A stretch of DNA of 51,166 nt from Pelagibius sp. (GCA_028280305.1 JANQMC010000051.1:1-51166), one strand, 5' to 3'; positions 1-8,421 are shown, counted from the stretch's first letter. The notes: a model not told the origin generated them from the sequence alone. Translations and numbers: made by a program.

Positions 1-143
1 TCAGTGTAGTGCAGCACCGCCGTCACCGGCAGATTCTCACAGCCCACCGGCCCGTCAATGACAACGCGCAACCCTTTGATCGCAGTAAACGCATAGACAG
101 CGCCCCAGTAGCCCCCCGCGCGGTCATGATCGAGAACCAGCAT
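1..143 (-). CDS. bchZ: Chlorophyllide a reductase subunit Z, 5' end only
   Basis: BchZ is one of the two nitrogenase MoFe-like subunits of chlorophyllide a reductase (COR), which reduces ring B of chlorophyllide on the way to bacteriochlorophyllide a. Only the first 47 codons are present; the gene runs off the left edge. The translation starts [19 protein letters not shown] and continues through [17 protein letters not shown], the typical BchZ N-terminus with a cluster-ligand cysteine in GCENLP. The ATG lies 2 bases after the bchY stop, so the two are almost certainly co-transcribed and translationally coupled. Recognised from family knowledge of N-terminal sequence and from gene order. Confidence 0.93.
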   Translation of the reverse strand, partial: MLVLDHDRAGGYWGAVYAFTAIKGLRVVIDGPVGCENLPVTAVLHYT

Positions 144-145
144 GG

Positions 146-1705
146 TCAATCACCTTCCTGCAGCGCAGGTTGCCGCTTGGCCGCGGGCTTCCTCTTTGCC
201 GGCGCGGGCTTGGCAGTCTTGTCGGACACCGCCGCCACAGATGGCGAGCGCGGGCCATAGCCGGCGGTCTCGCCGCTACCGATGCCTTCGAAGAAGGACG
301 TCATTTGCCGGAAGCGTTCGCGGCCACGAGTCTGTGCAGCCACGATACCGGCCAGGGCGCCGGCCCCGGCTGGCCCGAAAAGCGGCCGGGCTGAAACCAT
401 GTTGGTGAAATAGATCGCCGGGATACCCACTTCTTTCGCCGCCTGCACCAGGGGCGTCGTGCCGAGGGCGAGATCGGGCTTCACCTCGCGCATTGCCGCC
501 AGGTCCTGCTCCAGGGCGGCGCGGTACTGGACATGGGTCCCCCGCGCCGCCAGCCATTCACGGTCGGCTTCGCTCCATGGCGTCTTGGGGCAGGCCGTTC
601 CGACATAGGGCACCTCGGCCCCGGCCTCGATCAGCAGGCGCGCCACCAACAACTCGGAACCTTCATACCCCGACACTGTGATGCGCGCCTGGATGGGATT
701 GGCTGCCAAAACGCCACGGATCGCTGCTAGGCTTTTCGCTTTCGCAGCATCGATCTTCCCCGGCGCAAGGCCAGCGGCCGTTCCAATGGCGTCCAGCCAG
801 TCAGCCGTCCCCTCGACCCCCACGGGGCCTGAGCCGACAACCTCGCGTCCTGCCGCTTGGAACTCCCGCACCGACGCTGTGTAGAAGGGATGAACAGCCG
901 CAGCTACGCGACAATCGAGCGCGCCATAGAGGTCACGCCACTCGCGCGACGGCAGCTGCGGGCCAACGGCAAGACCGAGCGGTGTCAGCAAGGCACCGAT
1001 GCCCACCGGGTCCGCCGGGAAGAGCTCGCCGATCAGCGTGACCGTCGGCCGCTCTGTCTTTTCGCGATCGCCTTGGTGGCCCCGAGGCCGCTGAACGGGG
1101 CCTTGCTCCACCTCAGAACGGGCGTATCGCAACATGGCGCCGGCCAGAACATCCTTTGCCTCCGCGTGAGTAGGAACGCCGAAGCCTGGAACATCGATGC
1201 CAATCACGCGGACGCCCTCGATCTCCCGCGGCAGCCGGTCGAGGGGAATGCCTGAGGCCGTCGGCACACAGAGGTTGATGACAACCACGGCGTCATAGAG
1301 CTCCGGATCAGCCATCTCGGCGACGGCATTGCGGATGTCCTCGTAGAGCTGCCCGGTGACCAAAGTCTCTGAATTGAAGGGGACGTAACCGACTGTGCGT
1401 CTTGCGCCATAGAAGTGCGATGTGAAGGTGAGGCCGTAGACGCAGCAGGCAGAGCCGGACAGGATTGTCGCTGTGCGCCGCATACGCAGGCCGACACGCA
1501 ACGAACCGAAAGCGGGGCACATCGACTGCGGTTGATCGTGCGGCCCCCTGGGATAGTCCGCGGCCAAACGCTCCAAGGTGGCCGTCTTACCGGCTGCCTT
1601 GGCCGCTTCCAGCATGGTCTCTCGGCCGCCGTGGCATCCTGCGTTGATGCTCTCCGAACGCGGCTCGCCAGGCGGTCTGGTCGGCGGGCTGTCGTAAGGG
1701 CTCAT
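146..1705 (-). CDS. bchY: Chlorophyllide a reductase subunit Y
   Basis: BchY pairs with BchZ as the catalytic component of chlorophyllide a reductase, which receives electrons from the BchX iron protein. The 519-residue product is near the usual family length. Visible motifs are the cysteine-containing stretches [19 protein letters not shown] and [10 protein letters not shown] in the N-terminal third, which supply iron-sulfur ligands in this nitrogenase-like family, and [13 protein letters not shown] in the C-terminal half. The C-terminus ends in a basic, Ala/Pro-rich tail (about the last 30 residues) that looks disordered. The start is 5 bases downstream of the bchX stop and the gene ends 2 bases before bchZ, giving a tight bchC-bchX-bchY-bchZ operon. 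A later in-frame Met ([10 protein letters not shown] region) cannot be excluded as the start. Confidence 0.96.
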   Translation of the reverse strand: MSPYDSPPTRPPGEPRSESINAGCHGGRETMLEAAKAAGKTATLERLAADYPRGPHDQPQSMCPAFGSLRVGLRMRRTATILSGSACCVYGLTFTSHFYGARRTVGYVPFNSETLVTGQLYEDIRNAVAEMADPELYDAVVVINLCVPTASGIPLDRLPREIEGVRVIGIDVPGFGVPTHAEAKDVLAGAMLRYARSEVEQGPVQRPRGHQGDREKTERPTVTLIGELFPADPVGIGALLTPLGLAVGPQLPSREWRDLYGALDCRVAAAVHPFYTASVREFQAAGREVVGSGPVGVEGTADWLDAIGTAAGLAPGKIDAAKAKSLAAIRGVLAANPIQARITVSGYEGSELLVARLLIEAGAEVPYVGTACPKTPWSEADREWLAARGTHVQYRAALEQDLAAMREVKPDLALGTTPLVQAAKEVGIPAIYFTNMVSARPLFGPAGAGALAGIVAAQTRGRERFRQMTSFFEGIGSGETAGYGPRSPSVAAVSDKTAKPAPAKRKPAAKRQPALQEGD

Positions 1706-1710
1706 GGCCG

Positions 1711-2748
1711 TCAGCCCCCCTCGTAGACAACTTCGAGAGAGGGCTTCTCAAGAACCTTGCCTGCGCACATGTCTTCCTGGGTTGCCGGATCCAGCACCAC
1801 GTCACGCCCGACCGCCTCGCTCGCGAAGAGGCCCAGCAGACCGTCCTGACTGAGGGGTGTCGGCGTCTGCGGCCCAGCTTCAGCCGCCTGCTGGGCGAGT
1901 TCCTCGAACAGGGGAGCCCATTCTCCGCCGGGCCTGCCAACGATCTCGTAGTTGGCGCTCTTGCGCCTGATGTCGTCGTGCGCCGGAATGGCAGCCAAGA
2001 CCGGGATACCGACCGCTTCAGCAAAGGCTTGGGCTTCGCCGGTGCCGTCGTCTTTGTTGACCACCATACCGGCAACGCCGACGTTGCCGCCGAGCTTACG
2101 GAAATAGTCCACCGCGGAGCAGACGTTGTTGGCGACGTAAAGCGACTGCAGGTCGTTGGAGCCGACGACGATCACCTTTTGGCACATGTCGCGGGCAATC
2201 GGCAGACCGAAACCACCACAGACGACGTCACCGAGAAAGTCGAGCAGAACGTAGTCGAAACCCCAGTCGTGGAAGCCGAGTTTCTCCAGTAACTCGAAAC
2301 CGTGAATGATGCCACGTCCGCCGCAGCCGCGCCCGACTTCCGGTCCCCCCAGTTCCATGGCGAAGACACCGTCACGCTTGAAGCAGACATCGCCGATCTG
2401 AACCTCTTCGCCCGCAAGCTTCTTCCGCGAAGAGGTTTCGATGATGGTCGGGCAGCTGCGTCCGCCAAACAGCAGTGAGGTTGTATCGCTCTTAGGATCG
2501 CATCCGATGAGCAGCACGCGCTTGCCCTGCTGGGCCATCATGTAGGAGAGGTTAGCCAGCGTGAACGACTTGCCGATCCCGCCCTTCCCGTAGATCGCGA
2601 TGATCTGGGTTTCCTTGCTGACAGCTTCGGTCGAAATGGGATCGGGCGCCCTGGCTGCTTCGTCCCGCAGACGCGCATCCACCTCCGCGGCTGTCTGCGG
2701 TTCAGAAGACAGCACCGCCGCGCCGGAGTTGCCGTTGGCTATGGTCAT
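1711..2748 (-). CDS. bchX: Chlorophyllide a reductase iron protein subunit X
   Basis: BchX is the NifH-like ATP-dependent reductase that passes electrons to BchYZ. From the chosen start the 345-residue product has a P-loop YGKGGIGKS at about residues 53-61, the switch segment GCDPKSDTT, and the two cysteines that bridge the 4Fe-4S cluster in the dimer: GRGCGGRG (about C142) and DVVCGGFG (about C177). A longer frame reaches 2784, but the ATG at 2748 is preferred. It overlaps the bchC stop as ATGA and follows a GGAGGG ribosome site at normal spacing. The first ~45 residues are a low-complexity extension before the ATPase fold, as is common in BchX. Confidence 0.97.
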   Translation of the reverse strand: MTIANGNSGAAVLSSEPQTAAEVDARLRDEAARAPDPISTEAVSKETQIIAIYGKGGIGKSFTLANLSYMMAQQGKRVLLIGCDPKSDTTSLLFGGRSCPTIIETSSRKKLAGEEVQIGDVCFKRDGVFAMELGGPEVGRGCGGRGIIHGFELLEKLGFHDWGFDYVLLDFLGDVVCGGFGLPIARDMCQKVIVVGSNDLQSLYVANNVCSAVDYFRKLGGNVGVAGMVVNKDDGTGEAQAFAEAVGIPVLAAIPAHDDIRRKSANYEIVGRPGGEWAPLFEELAQQAAEAGPQTPTPLSQDGLLGLFASEAVGRDVVLDPATQEDMCAGKVLEKPSLEVVYEGG

Positions 2749-3677
2749 TGGCAGTCCCTCCAATCGAGAACCATCTTCAAACAAGCGGAATCGCCGAAGG
2801 CGGTGCGGTAAGCAGGCTCGGCTTGCACCGCAGCTTCCCGGTGCGTGATCAGGCCATCCAGGGAAAGGCGCCCCGACTTGACGAGTGTGCTGACGGCGGC
2901 GAGGTCAGAGTCGCGCCATTCGGCCGCGACCCGAAGGCGTGCTTCACGCGTGAAGGCAGGGGGGAAGGCAAAGCTCAGCGGCTTGCTGTAGAAGCCGGCC
3001 AAGATGATTTCTCCACCGGGTGCCAGGCGGCCGATCAGGCTGTCAAGCAGACTGTGATTCCCGGAAACGTCGCAGATTCTGCTGTAGTCCTGCCGCGGAT
3101 CGTCCTCGGGTCTCGTAACGGCATAGCCTTGCGCGCCGCTGACGCGGCCCGGGTTGCTTTCCCAGACCGTCGGCGGCCTGCCACCAAGAACGAGGACCAG
3201 TCGCGCAACGAGGCGGCCCAGCACACCGTGGCCGACCACCAGCTCCGGCAGACCATCAACAAGCGCGTGGTGGGCGGTAGCCGCCAGGGCCATCAGCACC
3301 CCGCGCTCCCCAAGGCCTTCGTCCAGGGCGATAACCCTTTCACCGGCAACAACAAGGCGCGCCGCTGCACCGCCGAAAAGCCCGCGCACCTCGCCAAAGC
3401 AGCGCGCGCCCGGAACGAAAACGAATTCTCCGACTTGGGCGCCCGAGCGACGTCCGGCTTCAGCAACCCAGCCGACCGATTCGTATCCCGGAACCAAAGG
3501 ATAGCCCATGCCTGGAAAGGCCGGCATTTCGCCTGACCACAGCAAGCGCTCGGTGCCCGTGCTGACACCGCTCCAAGCCACGTCGACGACGACGTCTTCG
3601 GCACCGGGCGGCGAAAGCTCAAGCCGATCAAGGATCAGGCGTTCGGGCTTTTCCAGAACAACAGCGAGAGTTTCCAA
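2745..3677 (-). CDS. bchC: Bacteriochlorophyllide a dehydrogenase
   Basis: BchC oxidises the C3 hydroxyethyl group of 3-hydroxyethyl bacteriochlorophyllide to the acetyl group, a late step of bacteriochlorophyll a synthesis. The 310-residue protein belongs to the medium-chain dehydrogenase superfamily. It has a GroES-like N-terminal half (WSGVSTGTERLLWSG, GYPLVPGYESVG) and a nucleotide-binding C-terminal half (GHGVLGRLVARL, LAPGGEIILAGFY). It overlaps bchX by 4 bases. It is the first gene of the bchCXYZ run and has its own promoter region of about 100 bases, which contains two PpsR/CrtJ-type palindromes. crtF and crtE lie upstream on the same strand, so read-through from crtEF (the 'superoperon' arrangement) is also likely. 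Confidence 0.95.
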   Translation of the reverse strand: METLAVVLEKPERLILDRLELSPPGAEDVVVDVAWSGVSTGTERLLWSGEMPAFPGMGYPLVPGYESVGWVAEAGRRSGAQVGEFVFVPGARCFGEVRGLFGGAAARLVVAGERVIALDEGLGERGVLMALAATAHHALVDGLPELVVGHGVLGRLVARLVLVLGGRPPTVWESNPGRVSGAQGYAVTRPEDDPRQDYSRICDVSGNHSLLDSLIGRLAPGGEIILAGFYSKPLSFAFPPAFTREARLRVAAEWRDSDLAAVSTLVKSGRLSLDGLITHREAAVQAEPAYRTAFGDSACLKMVLDWRDCQ

Positions 3678-3730
3678 GGATGCTCTCCGTGCCCTGTGGG
3701 TCAGGGCTTATGAACCGTTCTTTGAGTAAC

Positions 3731-3748
3731 TGTAATTTTAATTAGACA
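3731..3748. promoter_or_regulatory. PpsR/CrtJ operator, proximal bchC site
   Basis: The sequence shows TGT, 12 AT-rich bases, then ACA, the consensus of the redox/light repressor PpsR (CrtJ). It overlaps the -10 hexamer of the bchC promoter. Its edge is 8 bp from a second identical-type site, the spacing reported for cooperative CrtJ binding at the Rhodobacter capsulatus bchC promoter. Confidence 0.85.
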
Positions 3749-3762
3749 CTTTTAAATGTCAA
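3735..3762 (-). promoter_or_regulatory. Predicted sigma70-type bchC promoter
   Basis: Read on the minus strand, TTGACA (3757-3762) is followed after 16 bases by TAAAAT (3735-3740), a strong -35/-10 pair. Both hexamers lie inside TGT-N12-ACA palindromes, so a repressor bound there would block RNA polymerase. The transcript would start about 50 bases before the bchC ATG. Confidence 0.7.
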
Positions 3763-3774
3763 GTAAACAGAACA
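3757..3774. promoter_or_regulatory. PpsR/CrtJ operator, distal bchC site
   Basis: Second TGT-N12-ACA palindrome, with an AT-rich 12-base core, covering the -35 hexamer TTGACA of the bchC promoter. It lies in the short gap between the crtF stop (3785) and bchC. Confidence 0.83.
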
Positions 3775-3784
3775 CTTCTCAAAC

Positions 3785-4981
3785 CTATGGCGCCCGGGCC
3801 GCAAGAACGCGGGCCAACAAAGGGTTGTTTGTGGGGAGGAGCCGCGACTTCACGAAGCCGGCAGCAGAGACAAGCTGGTCGATTCGCTGCGGAGTCCTGG
3901 GCCGCCCCTGCCCCATGGCCAGCAGATAGAGCCCAAAGTAAGCATTGCCGCTTGCTTCAGCGCCCCGGGTCCCGGCCATGGGTTCCGCCATCAGCAAGGT
4001 TCCGCCTGGCGCCAGTGCCTGACGCACTGCACGCAAGAGAGTCAGAACGCCATCATCATCATGATCGTGAAGGATGCGCACCAGGGATATAACATCTGCA
4101 CCGAAAGGCAGAGTATCGCGAAAAAAATCCCCCCCGTAGGTCTCCAGCCGATTGGCGTAACCCAGACCAGCGAACCGATTTTTGGCCCTCTCAGCAACGG
4201 CCGGCAGATCGAAAAGCTTGAGATCAAGACCCGGAATCGCCCCGGCGACAGCCTCCAGGAATGCTCCCTCCCCGCCGCCGACATCGAGCAGGCAGCGGTG
4301 ACGACGCAGCGGATAGGCATCGAGGATCTCCGCCGCCACCATCGGCTGGGACGAGGTCATAAGGCGGCTGTAGGCTGCGACCGACTCTTCATTAAGCGTC
4401 GCTGGCTGATCATCCGCGGCGTAAGGCCAGAAAGCAGCCAGCGCCCGACCGGTTGTTTCGCCGCGCAACAACGCCACGGGGTCGCGGAGATCGGCGTAGA
4501 GCATGGCATGATGCTCGACCATGGCCGCGATGCCCTGATTGCCGATAAGGGCCGCGCCGAGGACCCCAAGGCCATAGCGCGCCTCGCCGCGCCGCGCAAC
4601 GAGCCGAAGGTCAGCCGCAGCCTCCAGAAGGGAGGCAGCGGCTTCCCGGTCGAGTCTCAGGCGCCCGGCAAGGACATCAAGTGCCTGCGGCCCCTGGGCC
4701 AGAATGCCGAAGAGGTCCAGGCGGACGCAGGCGGCGAGCACCTGCGAATAGACGAAACCGGCACAGAGATCGAAAAGCGCGCGGCTGCGCCGCCGCGCGA
4801 TGGGCCGGGTCAAAGGAAAGCGCGTTGCCCAGCGTTGAAAGCGCGGACTGGCGAGCAGGCGGTCCCGAAGCTGTTGCAGGCGGTCGCGCCAGGGTTCCCT
4901 GCGAGAGGGCAGGTTCTGCGCGGTGCTTGGCTGAAAGATGGCGTCGCTTAAGCCGCGCGCCGGAGTTTCTTCGGTAGGAAT
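3785..4981 (-). CDS. crtF: Hydroxyneurosporene O-methyltransferase (non-standard start)
   Basis: CrtF methylates the 1-hydroxyl of acyclic carotenoids using S-adenosylmethionine, in the spheroidene/spirilloxanthin pathway. Visible features are a winged-helix N-terminal dimerisation region (RALFDLCAGFVYSQVL), the SAM loop LLDVGGGEGAFLEAV, and the catalytic region RILHDHDDDG followed by MAEPMAGTRG. The first ATG/GTG/TTG in frame is a TTG at 4813, but the frame stays open upstream to a stop at 4994. It there encodes LLASPRFQRWATRF running into PLTRPIARRR, which matches the CrtF N-terminus as I know it. The annotated ATT start at 4981 is an inference: GGAGG lies 7 bases before it, and it gives 398 residues, close to family length. 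It would overlap the crtE 3' end by 34 bases. Function is secure; the start is not. Confidence 0.88.
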   Translation of the reverse strand: MPTEETPARGLSDAIFQPSTAQNLPSRREPWRDRLQQLRDRLLASPRFQRWATRFPLTRPIARRRSRALFDLCAGFVYSQVLAACVRLDLFGILAQGPQALDVLAGRLRLDREAAASLLEAAADLRLVARRGEARYGLGVLGAALIGNQGIAAMVEHHAMLYADLRDPVALLRGETTGRALAAFWPYAADDQPATLNEESVAAYSRLMTSSQPMVAAEILDAYPLRRHRCLLDVGGGEGAFLEAVAGAIPGLDLKLFDLPAVAERAKNRFAGLGYANRLETYGGDFFRDTLPFGADVISLVRILHDHDDDGVLTLLRAVRQALAPGGTLLMAEPMAGTRGAEASGNAYFGLYLLAMGQGRPRTPQRIDQLVSAAGFVKSRLLPTNNPLLARVLAARAP

Positions 4982-5859
4982 CGCTGCGCCTCCTCAATGA
5001 TGCGCGCATGCAACGCCTTGCGTCCCGGACAGAGCGGAATGGACTCCGCCGCCGCGGCGATCAGCGCTTCGAGGCGGTCTATCGCTCCGTCCAGCCCCAA
5101 AAGGTGGACAGCGTTCGGGCGGTCGTGGACGGCATCTTGGCCGACCGGTTTGCCGAGATCGTCCGGATTGCCGAAGACATCGCGAATGTCGTCGGCCACC
5201 TGATAAGCTTCACCGAGACCTTCGCCGAGACCGCGCCAAGGCGCCGGCTCGGAGCCCGCAGCCGCAGCGCCCGCCATGGTGGCTCCGGCAAAAGGCGCCC
5301 CCGTCTTTGCCCGCTGATACTGCGCCAGATCGAGGGTCGGCTCACATTCCCAGGCCTGGCCGGCCGCAATGCCATGCGGTGTGCCGACAGCACCGCCGAC
5401 GACCTGCAGCAAGGCGCATAGACGATCAGGCTGTGCGGCGGCGTCGCGTCCCAGAACTTCAAAAGCCATGACGATCAGCGCATCTCCGGCAAGAACGGCA
5501 AGGCGCTCGCCATAAGCCGCATGAACGGAGGGTTTGCCACGCCGCAAAGCAGCATTATCGAAGCACGGCAGATCGTCATGAACCAGTGAGGCGCAATGCA
5601 GCAGCTCGATCGACGCAGCCGCGGCATCGGCAGTGCCGGACCCCGGTTCACCGCAGGCCCCAGCAACCGCAAGGCAAAGCTGTGGGCGGATGCGCGCGCC
5701 ACCTGGAAATACCGCATGGCGCATGGCAGCAGCCAAAAGCGGCGGGTGGCCCGGCGCCTCCCCCGCCCGCAAGGCGGACTCCAGAACACCGTCAACCCGC
5801 GCAATTGCATTCATGGCCCCCTCCCGCATTGCCGTTTCCACATCAGCTTTGACTGTCAT
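4948..5859 (-). CDS. crtE: Geranylgeranyl diphosphate synthase
   Basis: CrtE condenses isopentenyl diphosphate units onto farnesyl diphosphate to give GGPP, the precursor of phytoene and of the bacteriochlorophyll phytyl tail. The 303-residue protein shows the first Asp-rich motif as HDDLPCFDN (followed by LRRGKPSVH), the KTGAPFAGA segment and the second Asp-rich motif DDIRD. Usual length for the bacterial type. It is the first gene of the crtE-crtF-bchCXYZ run. Its start lies about 20 bases from a TGT-N12-ACA palindrome in the gap shared with divergent crtD. Confidence 0.95.
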   Translation of the reverse strand: MTVKADVETAMREGAMNAIARVDGVLESALRAGEAPGHPPLLAAAMRHAVFPGGARIRPQLCLAVAGACGEPGSGTADAAAASIELLHCASLVHDDLPCFDNAALRRGKPSVHAAYGERLAVLAGDALIVMAFEVLGRDAAAQPDRLCALLQVVGGAVGTPHGIAAGQAWECEPTLDLAQYQRAKTGAPFAGATMAGAAAAGSEPAPWRGLGEGLGEAYQVADDIRDVFGNPDDLGKPVGQDAVHDRPNAVHLLGLDGAIDRLEALIAAAAESIPLCPGRKALHARIIEEAQRFLPKKLRRAA

Positions 5860-5879
5860 TTTTATTTGTCATCTTTTAG

Positions 5880-5897
5880 TGTAATGTAGAATGGACA
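5880..5897. promoter_or_regulatory. PpsR/CrtJ operator between crtE and crtD
   Basis: A perfect TGT-N12-ACA palindrome lies in the 130-base gap between divergent crtE and crtD. A weaker relative (TGT-N12-TCA, 5854-5871) lies nearby. On the plus strand TTGTCA (5866-5871) and TAGAAT (5887-5892), 15 bases apart, could form a suboptimal crtD promoter overlapping the site. One palindrome could repress both transcription directions. Confidence 0.72.
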
Positions 5898-5989
5898 GTT
5901 GAGAGGCCTATGTCAACGGGCTTGCCCGGCCCTTCTCCCGGACCGGCGCTATGTGACGCAGACAAAGGCAGGCGAAGGCAACGATCCAA

Positions 5990-7558
5990 TTGGCAGTGGC
6001 GCGGGTGACCCAGAAGCATGTCGTGATTATCGGAGCCGGCATCGGCGGTCTTGTTGCCGCTGTCGAACTGGCACGGCAGGGCCTGCAGGTCACAGTGCTG
6101 GAACGCGGTGCGACCCCCGGGGGGAAAATTCGCAGGACTCCGAGCGGTTCAGCAAGCGCAGAGTTGCCAATCGACGCCGGCCCAACCGTCTTCACCATGC
6201 GTTGGATCTTCGACGAAATCTTTGCCGCGGCCGGCACCTCGCTCGAGAATTACCTCACGCTAAGACGCGCAAGTGTTCTTGCCCGCCATGTCTGGAGCGA
6301 AAGTGAAAGGCTTGACCTTTATGCCGATGCCACACGCTCGGCCACCGCTATCGGCGACTTCGCCGGCGCGGCAGAGGCCAAGCGGTTTCTCGCCTTTTGC
6401 GAAGAAAGCAAAGGAATCTACAACACGCTTGAGGCGTCTTTCATGCAGGCGCAGCGCCCCAGTCCAACGCGGCTGGTGCGCAACGTCGGCTGGCGCGGCC
6501 TGGGCGGGCTCTGGAAAATCAAACCCTTCGAGACTCTCTGGTCGGCGCTCGGCAAACACTTCCAGGATCTGCGCCTGCGCCAACTCTTCGGCCGCTACGC
6601 GACCTACTGCGGTTCGTCGCCTTTTCGCGCACCGGCCACCCTGATGTTGGTCGCCCATGTGGAGCAGCTGGGCGTCTGGTTTATCGATGGTGGCATGCAC
6701 CGCCTTGCACAGGCGTTGGCCGACCTGGCCGGGAGCCAAACCGCTGCTCTCCGCTACGATGCCGAAGTGGCAAGGGTGAAAGCGCCCGCCGGCCGGGTCG
6801 AGAGCGTTGTTCTGACAGACGGCGAAGAACTGATCGCGGATGCGGTGATCATCAATGCCGACGTGGCAGCCGTCTCCAGTGGCCTACTGGGACAAGAGAT
6901 CGCCAAATCGGTGCCGCAGGTCGCGCCTTCCAGGCGTTCGCTCTCCGCGGTGACCTGGGCTCTCGCGGCGCGAACGGAGGGCTTCCCCCTGTTACGCCAT
7001 AACGTCTTCTTTTCCCGGGATTATGCGGCAGAGTTCGACGATATCTTTGAGCATCAACGGATACCGCAATCACCAACAGTCTATCTCTGCGCGCAAGATC
7101 GCGGTGATCCCGACGATCCGCCGCCACAAGGAGAAGAGCGCCTGCTTTGCCTGATCAACGCACCGGCCGCCGGCGATGGCCCGGCCTTTGATGCACTGGA
7201 GAAAGACCCATGCGCCGAAAGAACCTTCGCCCAAATGGAACGCTGCGGCCTTCGAATCGAAAAACCGACTGCACTAACGACCATGACGACGCCGAAAGAC
7301 TTCAATCATTTGTTCCCAGGCAGCGGCGGCGCCCTTTACGGCCAGGCCTCGCACGGATGGCAAGCCTCGTTCAGCCGACCGGGCGCTCGCACGGACCTGC
7401 CCGGGCTCTACCTGGCCGGCGGCAGCGTGCACCCGGGCCCGGGGGTTCCCATGGCAGCGATCTCGGGCCGGCTGGCGGCGGAGAGCCTGCTCCAGGACCT
7501 GGATTCACAGTCGACCTCCCTTCAGGTGGCTATGCCTGGTGGTACCTCGATGCGCTGA
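5990..7558 (+). CDS. crtD: Hydroxy/methoxyneurosporene desaturase
   Basis: CrtD introduces the C-3,4 double bond in 1-hydroxy or methoxy acyclic carotenoids. The 522-residue flavoprotein belongs to the CrtI/CrtN desaturase family. It has an N-terminal dinucleotide-binding motif VVIIGAGIGGLVAAVELARQG, the PGGKIRRT and DAGPTVFTMRW segments, and the C-terminal signature YLAGGSVHPGPGVPMAAISG. The first codon is a TTG; GTG codons at 5996 and 6005 are alternatives, and no clear Shine-Dalgarno sequence decides between them. It is distinguished from the CrtI at 10230 by family-typical sequence, position next to crtC, and divergence from crtE. Confidence 0.92.
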   Translation: MAVARVTQKHVVIIGAGIGGLVAAVELARQGLQVTVLERGATPGGKIRRTPSGSASAELPIDAGPTVFTMRWIFDEIFAAAGTSLENYLTLRRASVLARHVWSESERLDLYADATRSATAIGDFAGAAEAKRFLAFCEESKGIYNTLEASFMQAQRPSPTRLVRNVGWRGLGGLWKIKPFETLWSALGKHFQDLRLRQLFGRYATYCGSSPFRAPATLMLVAHVEQLGVWFIDGGMHRLAQALADLAGSQTAALRYDAEVARVKAPAGRVESVVLTDGEELIADAVIINADVAAVSSGLLGQEIAKSVPQVAPSRRSLSAVTWALAARTEGFPLLRHNVFFSRDYAAEFDDIFEHQRIPQSPTVYLCAQDRGDPDDPPPQGEERLLCLINAPAAGDGPAFDALEKDPCAERTFAQMERCGLRIEKPTALTTMTTPKDFNHLFPGSGGALYGQASHGWQASFSRPGARTDLPGLYLAGGSVHPGPGVPMAAISGRLAAESLLQDLDSQSTSLQVAMPGGTSMR

Positions 7559-8421
7559 GCGACGACGGTCAATACGGACTGTCTCTGATCGTCTTCATCG
7601 GCAGCGTGTTCTCGCCATACTATGCCTGGGCTCGCCGGCACGGCAACGCAGACCCACTGAACCATTGCTCTGTCAACCTCGCGCTCTACGGGCCGCGGCA
7701 AAACCGCTGGGCGATGACTGAACGGGGGCGCTCTGCATTAACCCGCGATGTCGAACACTTAACCATCGGACCCAGCAACATTAGATGGGACGGCCAGGAA
7801 CTGAACGTTGAGATCGACGAGATGAGCGTACCGCTGCCATCGCGTCTGCGCGGCAGGTTGCGCCTCATCCCCGAGATCACGACGAAACGCAAGTTCACCT
7901 TGGATTCCGCCGGCCGTCATCATTGGTGGCCCGTTGCGCCCAGGGCGAGAGTCGAGGTCGACCTACAAAAACCGGCCCTGCACTGGCGCGGCAGCGGTTA
8001 CTTCGACAGCAATTCCGGAAGCGAGCCGCTGCAAAGCGCCTTTACATGCTGGCACTGGTCGCGCGCTCACCTGAAAAAGGGCGCGGCGCTGCTCTACAAT
8101 GCCTGGGAGCGGAGCGGGGCGGAGACTTCTCTCGCCCTGCGGATCGGTGATGATGGGGTGGTTGAGCCGTTTTCAACACCCGCGCCCGCGCCCCTGCCTT
8201 CGACCTTTTGGCGCGTGAAGCGCGCAACGAGGGCCGATCTGCCGGAGGCGCCGCAAATTCTGCGCACCCTGGAAGACAGCCCCTTCTATGCTCGATCTTT
8301 GCTTACGACACGGCTTCTGGGGCAACAGGTCACAGCGATTCATGAGAGTCTCGATCTCGACCGTTTCCGCCGTCCGGTGGTGCAATTGATGTTGCCCTTC
8401 CGAATGCCGCGGCGGGGTTAA
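7357..8421 (+). CDS. crtC: Hydroxyneurosporene (carotenoid 1,2-) hydratase
   Basis: CrtC adds water across the C-1,2 double bond of neurosporene/lycopene, giving the hydroxyl later methylated by CrtF. The recognisable domain starts at GGYAWWYLDALSDDG (near 7510) and includes VFIGSVFSPYYAWARR, NHCSVNLALYGPR, MTERGR and the C-terminal HESLDLDRFRRP. The conserved part begins inside the crtD 3' end, in another frame. Between the ATG at 7357 and the conserved domain there is no ATG, GTG or TTG in this frame, so the natural start is unresolved. From 7357 the first ~50 residues are a Gly/Pro/Arg-rich shadow of crtD and may not be made. The C-terminus is close to a convergent small ORF. Confidence 0.88.
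   Translation: MASLVQPTGRSHGPARALPGRRQRAPGPGGSHGSDLGPAGGGEPAPGPGFTVDLPSGGYAWWYLDALSDDGQYGLSLIVFIGSVFSPYYAWARRHGNADPLNHCSVNLALYGPRQNRWAMTERGRSALTRDVEHLTIGPSNIRWDGQELNVEIDEMSVPLPSRLRGRLRLIPEITTKRKFTLDSAGRHHWWPVAPRARVEVDLQKPALHWRGSGYFDSNSGSEPLQSAFTCWHWSRAHLKKGAALLYNAWERSGAETSLALRIGDDGVVEPFSTPAPAPLPSTFWRVKRATRADLPEAPQILRTLEDSPFYARSLLTTRLLGQQVTAIHESLDLDRFRRPVVQLMLPFRMPRRG

Noticed and set aside
4061..4951. A 296-codon plus-strand open frame opposite crtF
   Set aside because: It is a shadow of crtF, whose sequence is conserved; no domain is recognisable in the plus-strand frame.
7210..7356. Start of crtC at the ATG at 7210
   Set aside because: The added residues are an out-of-frame reading of crtD with no CrtC similarity. 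The ATG at 7357 is the nearest usable start, though also doubtful.
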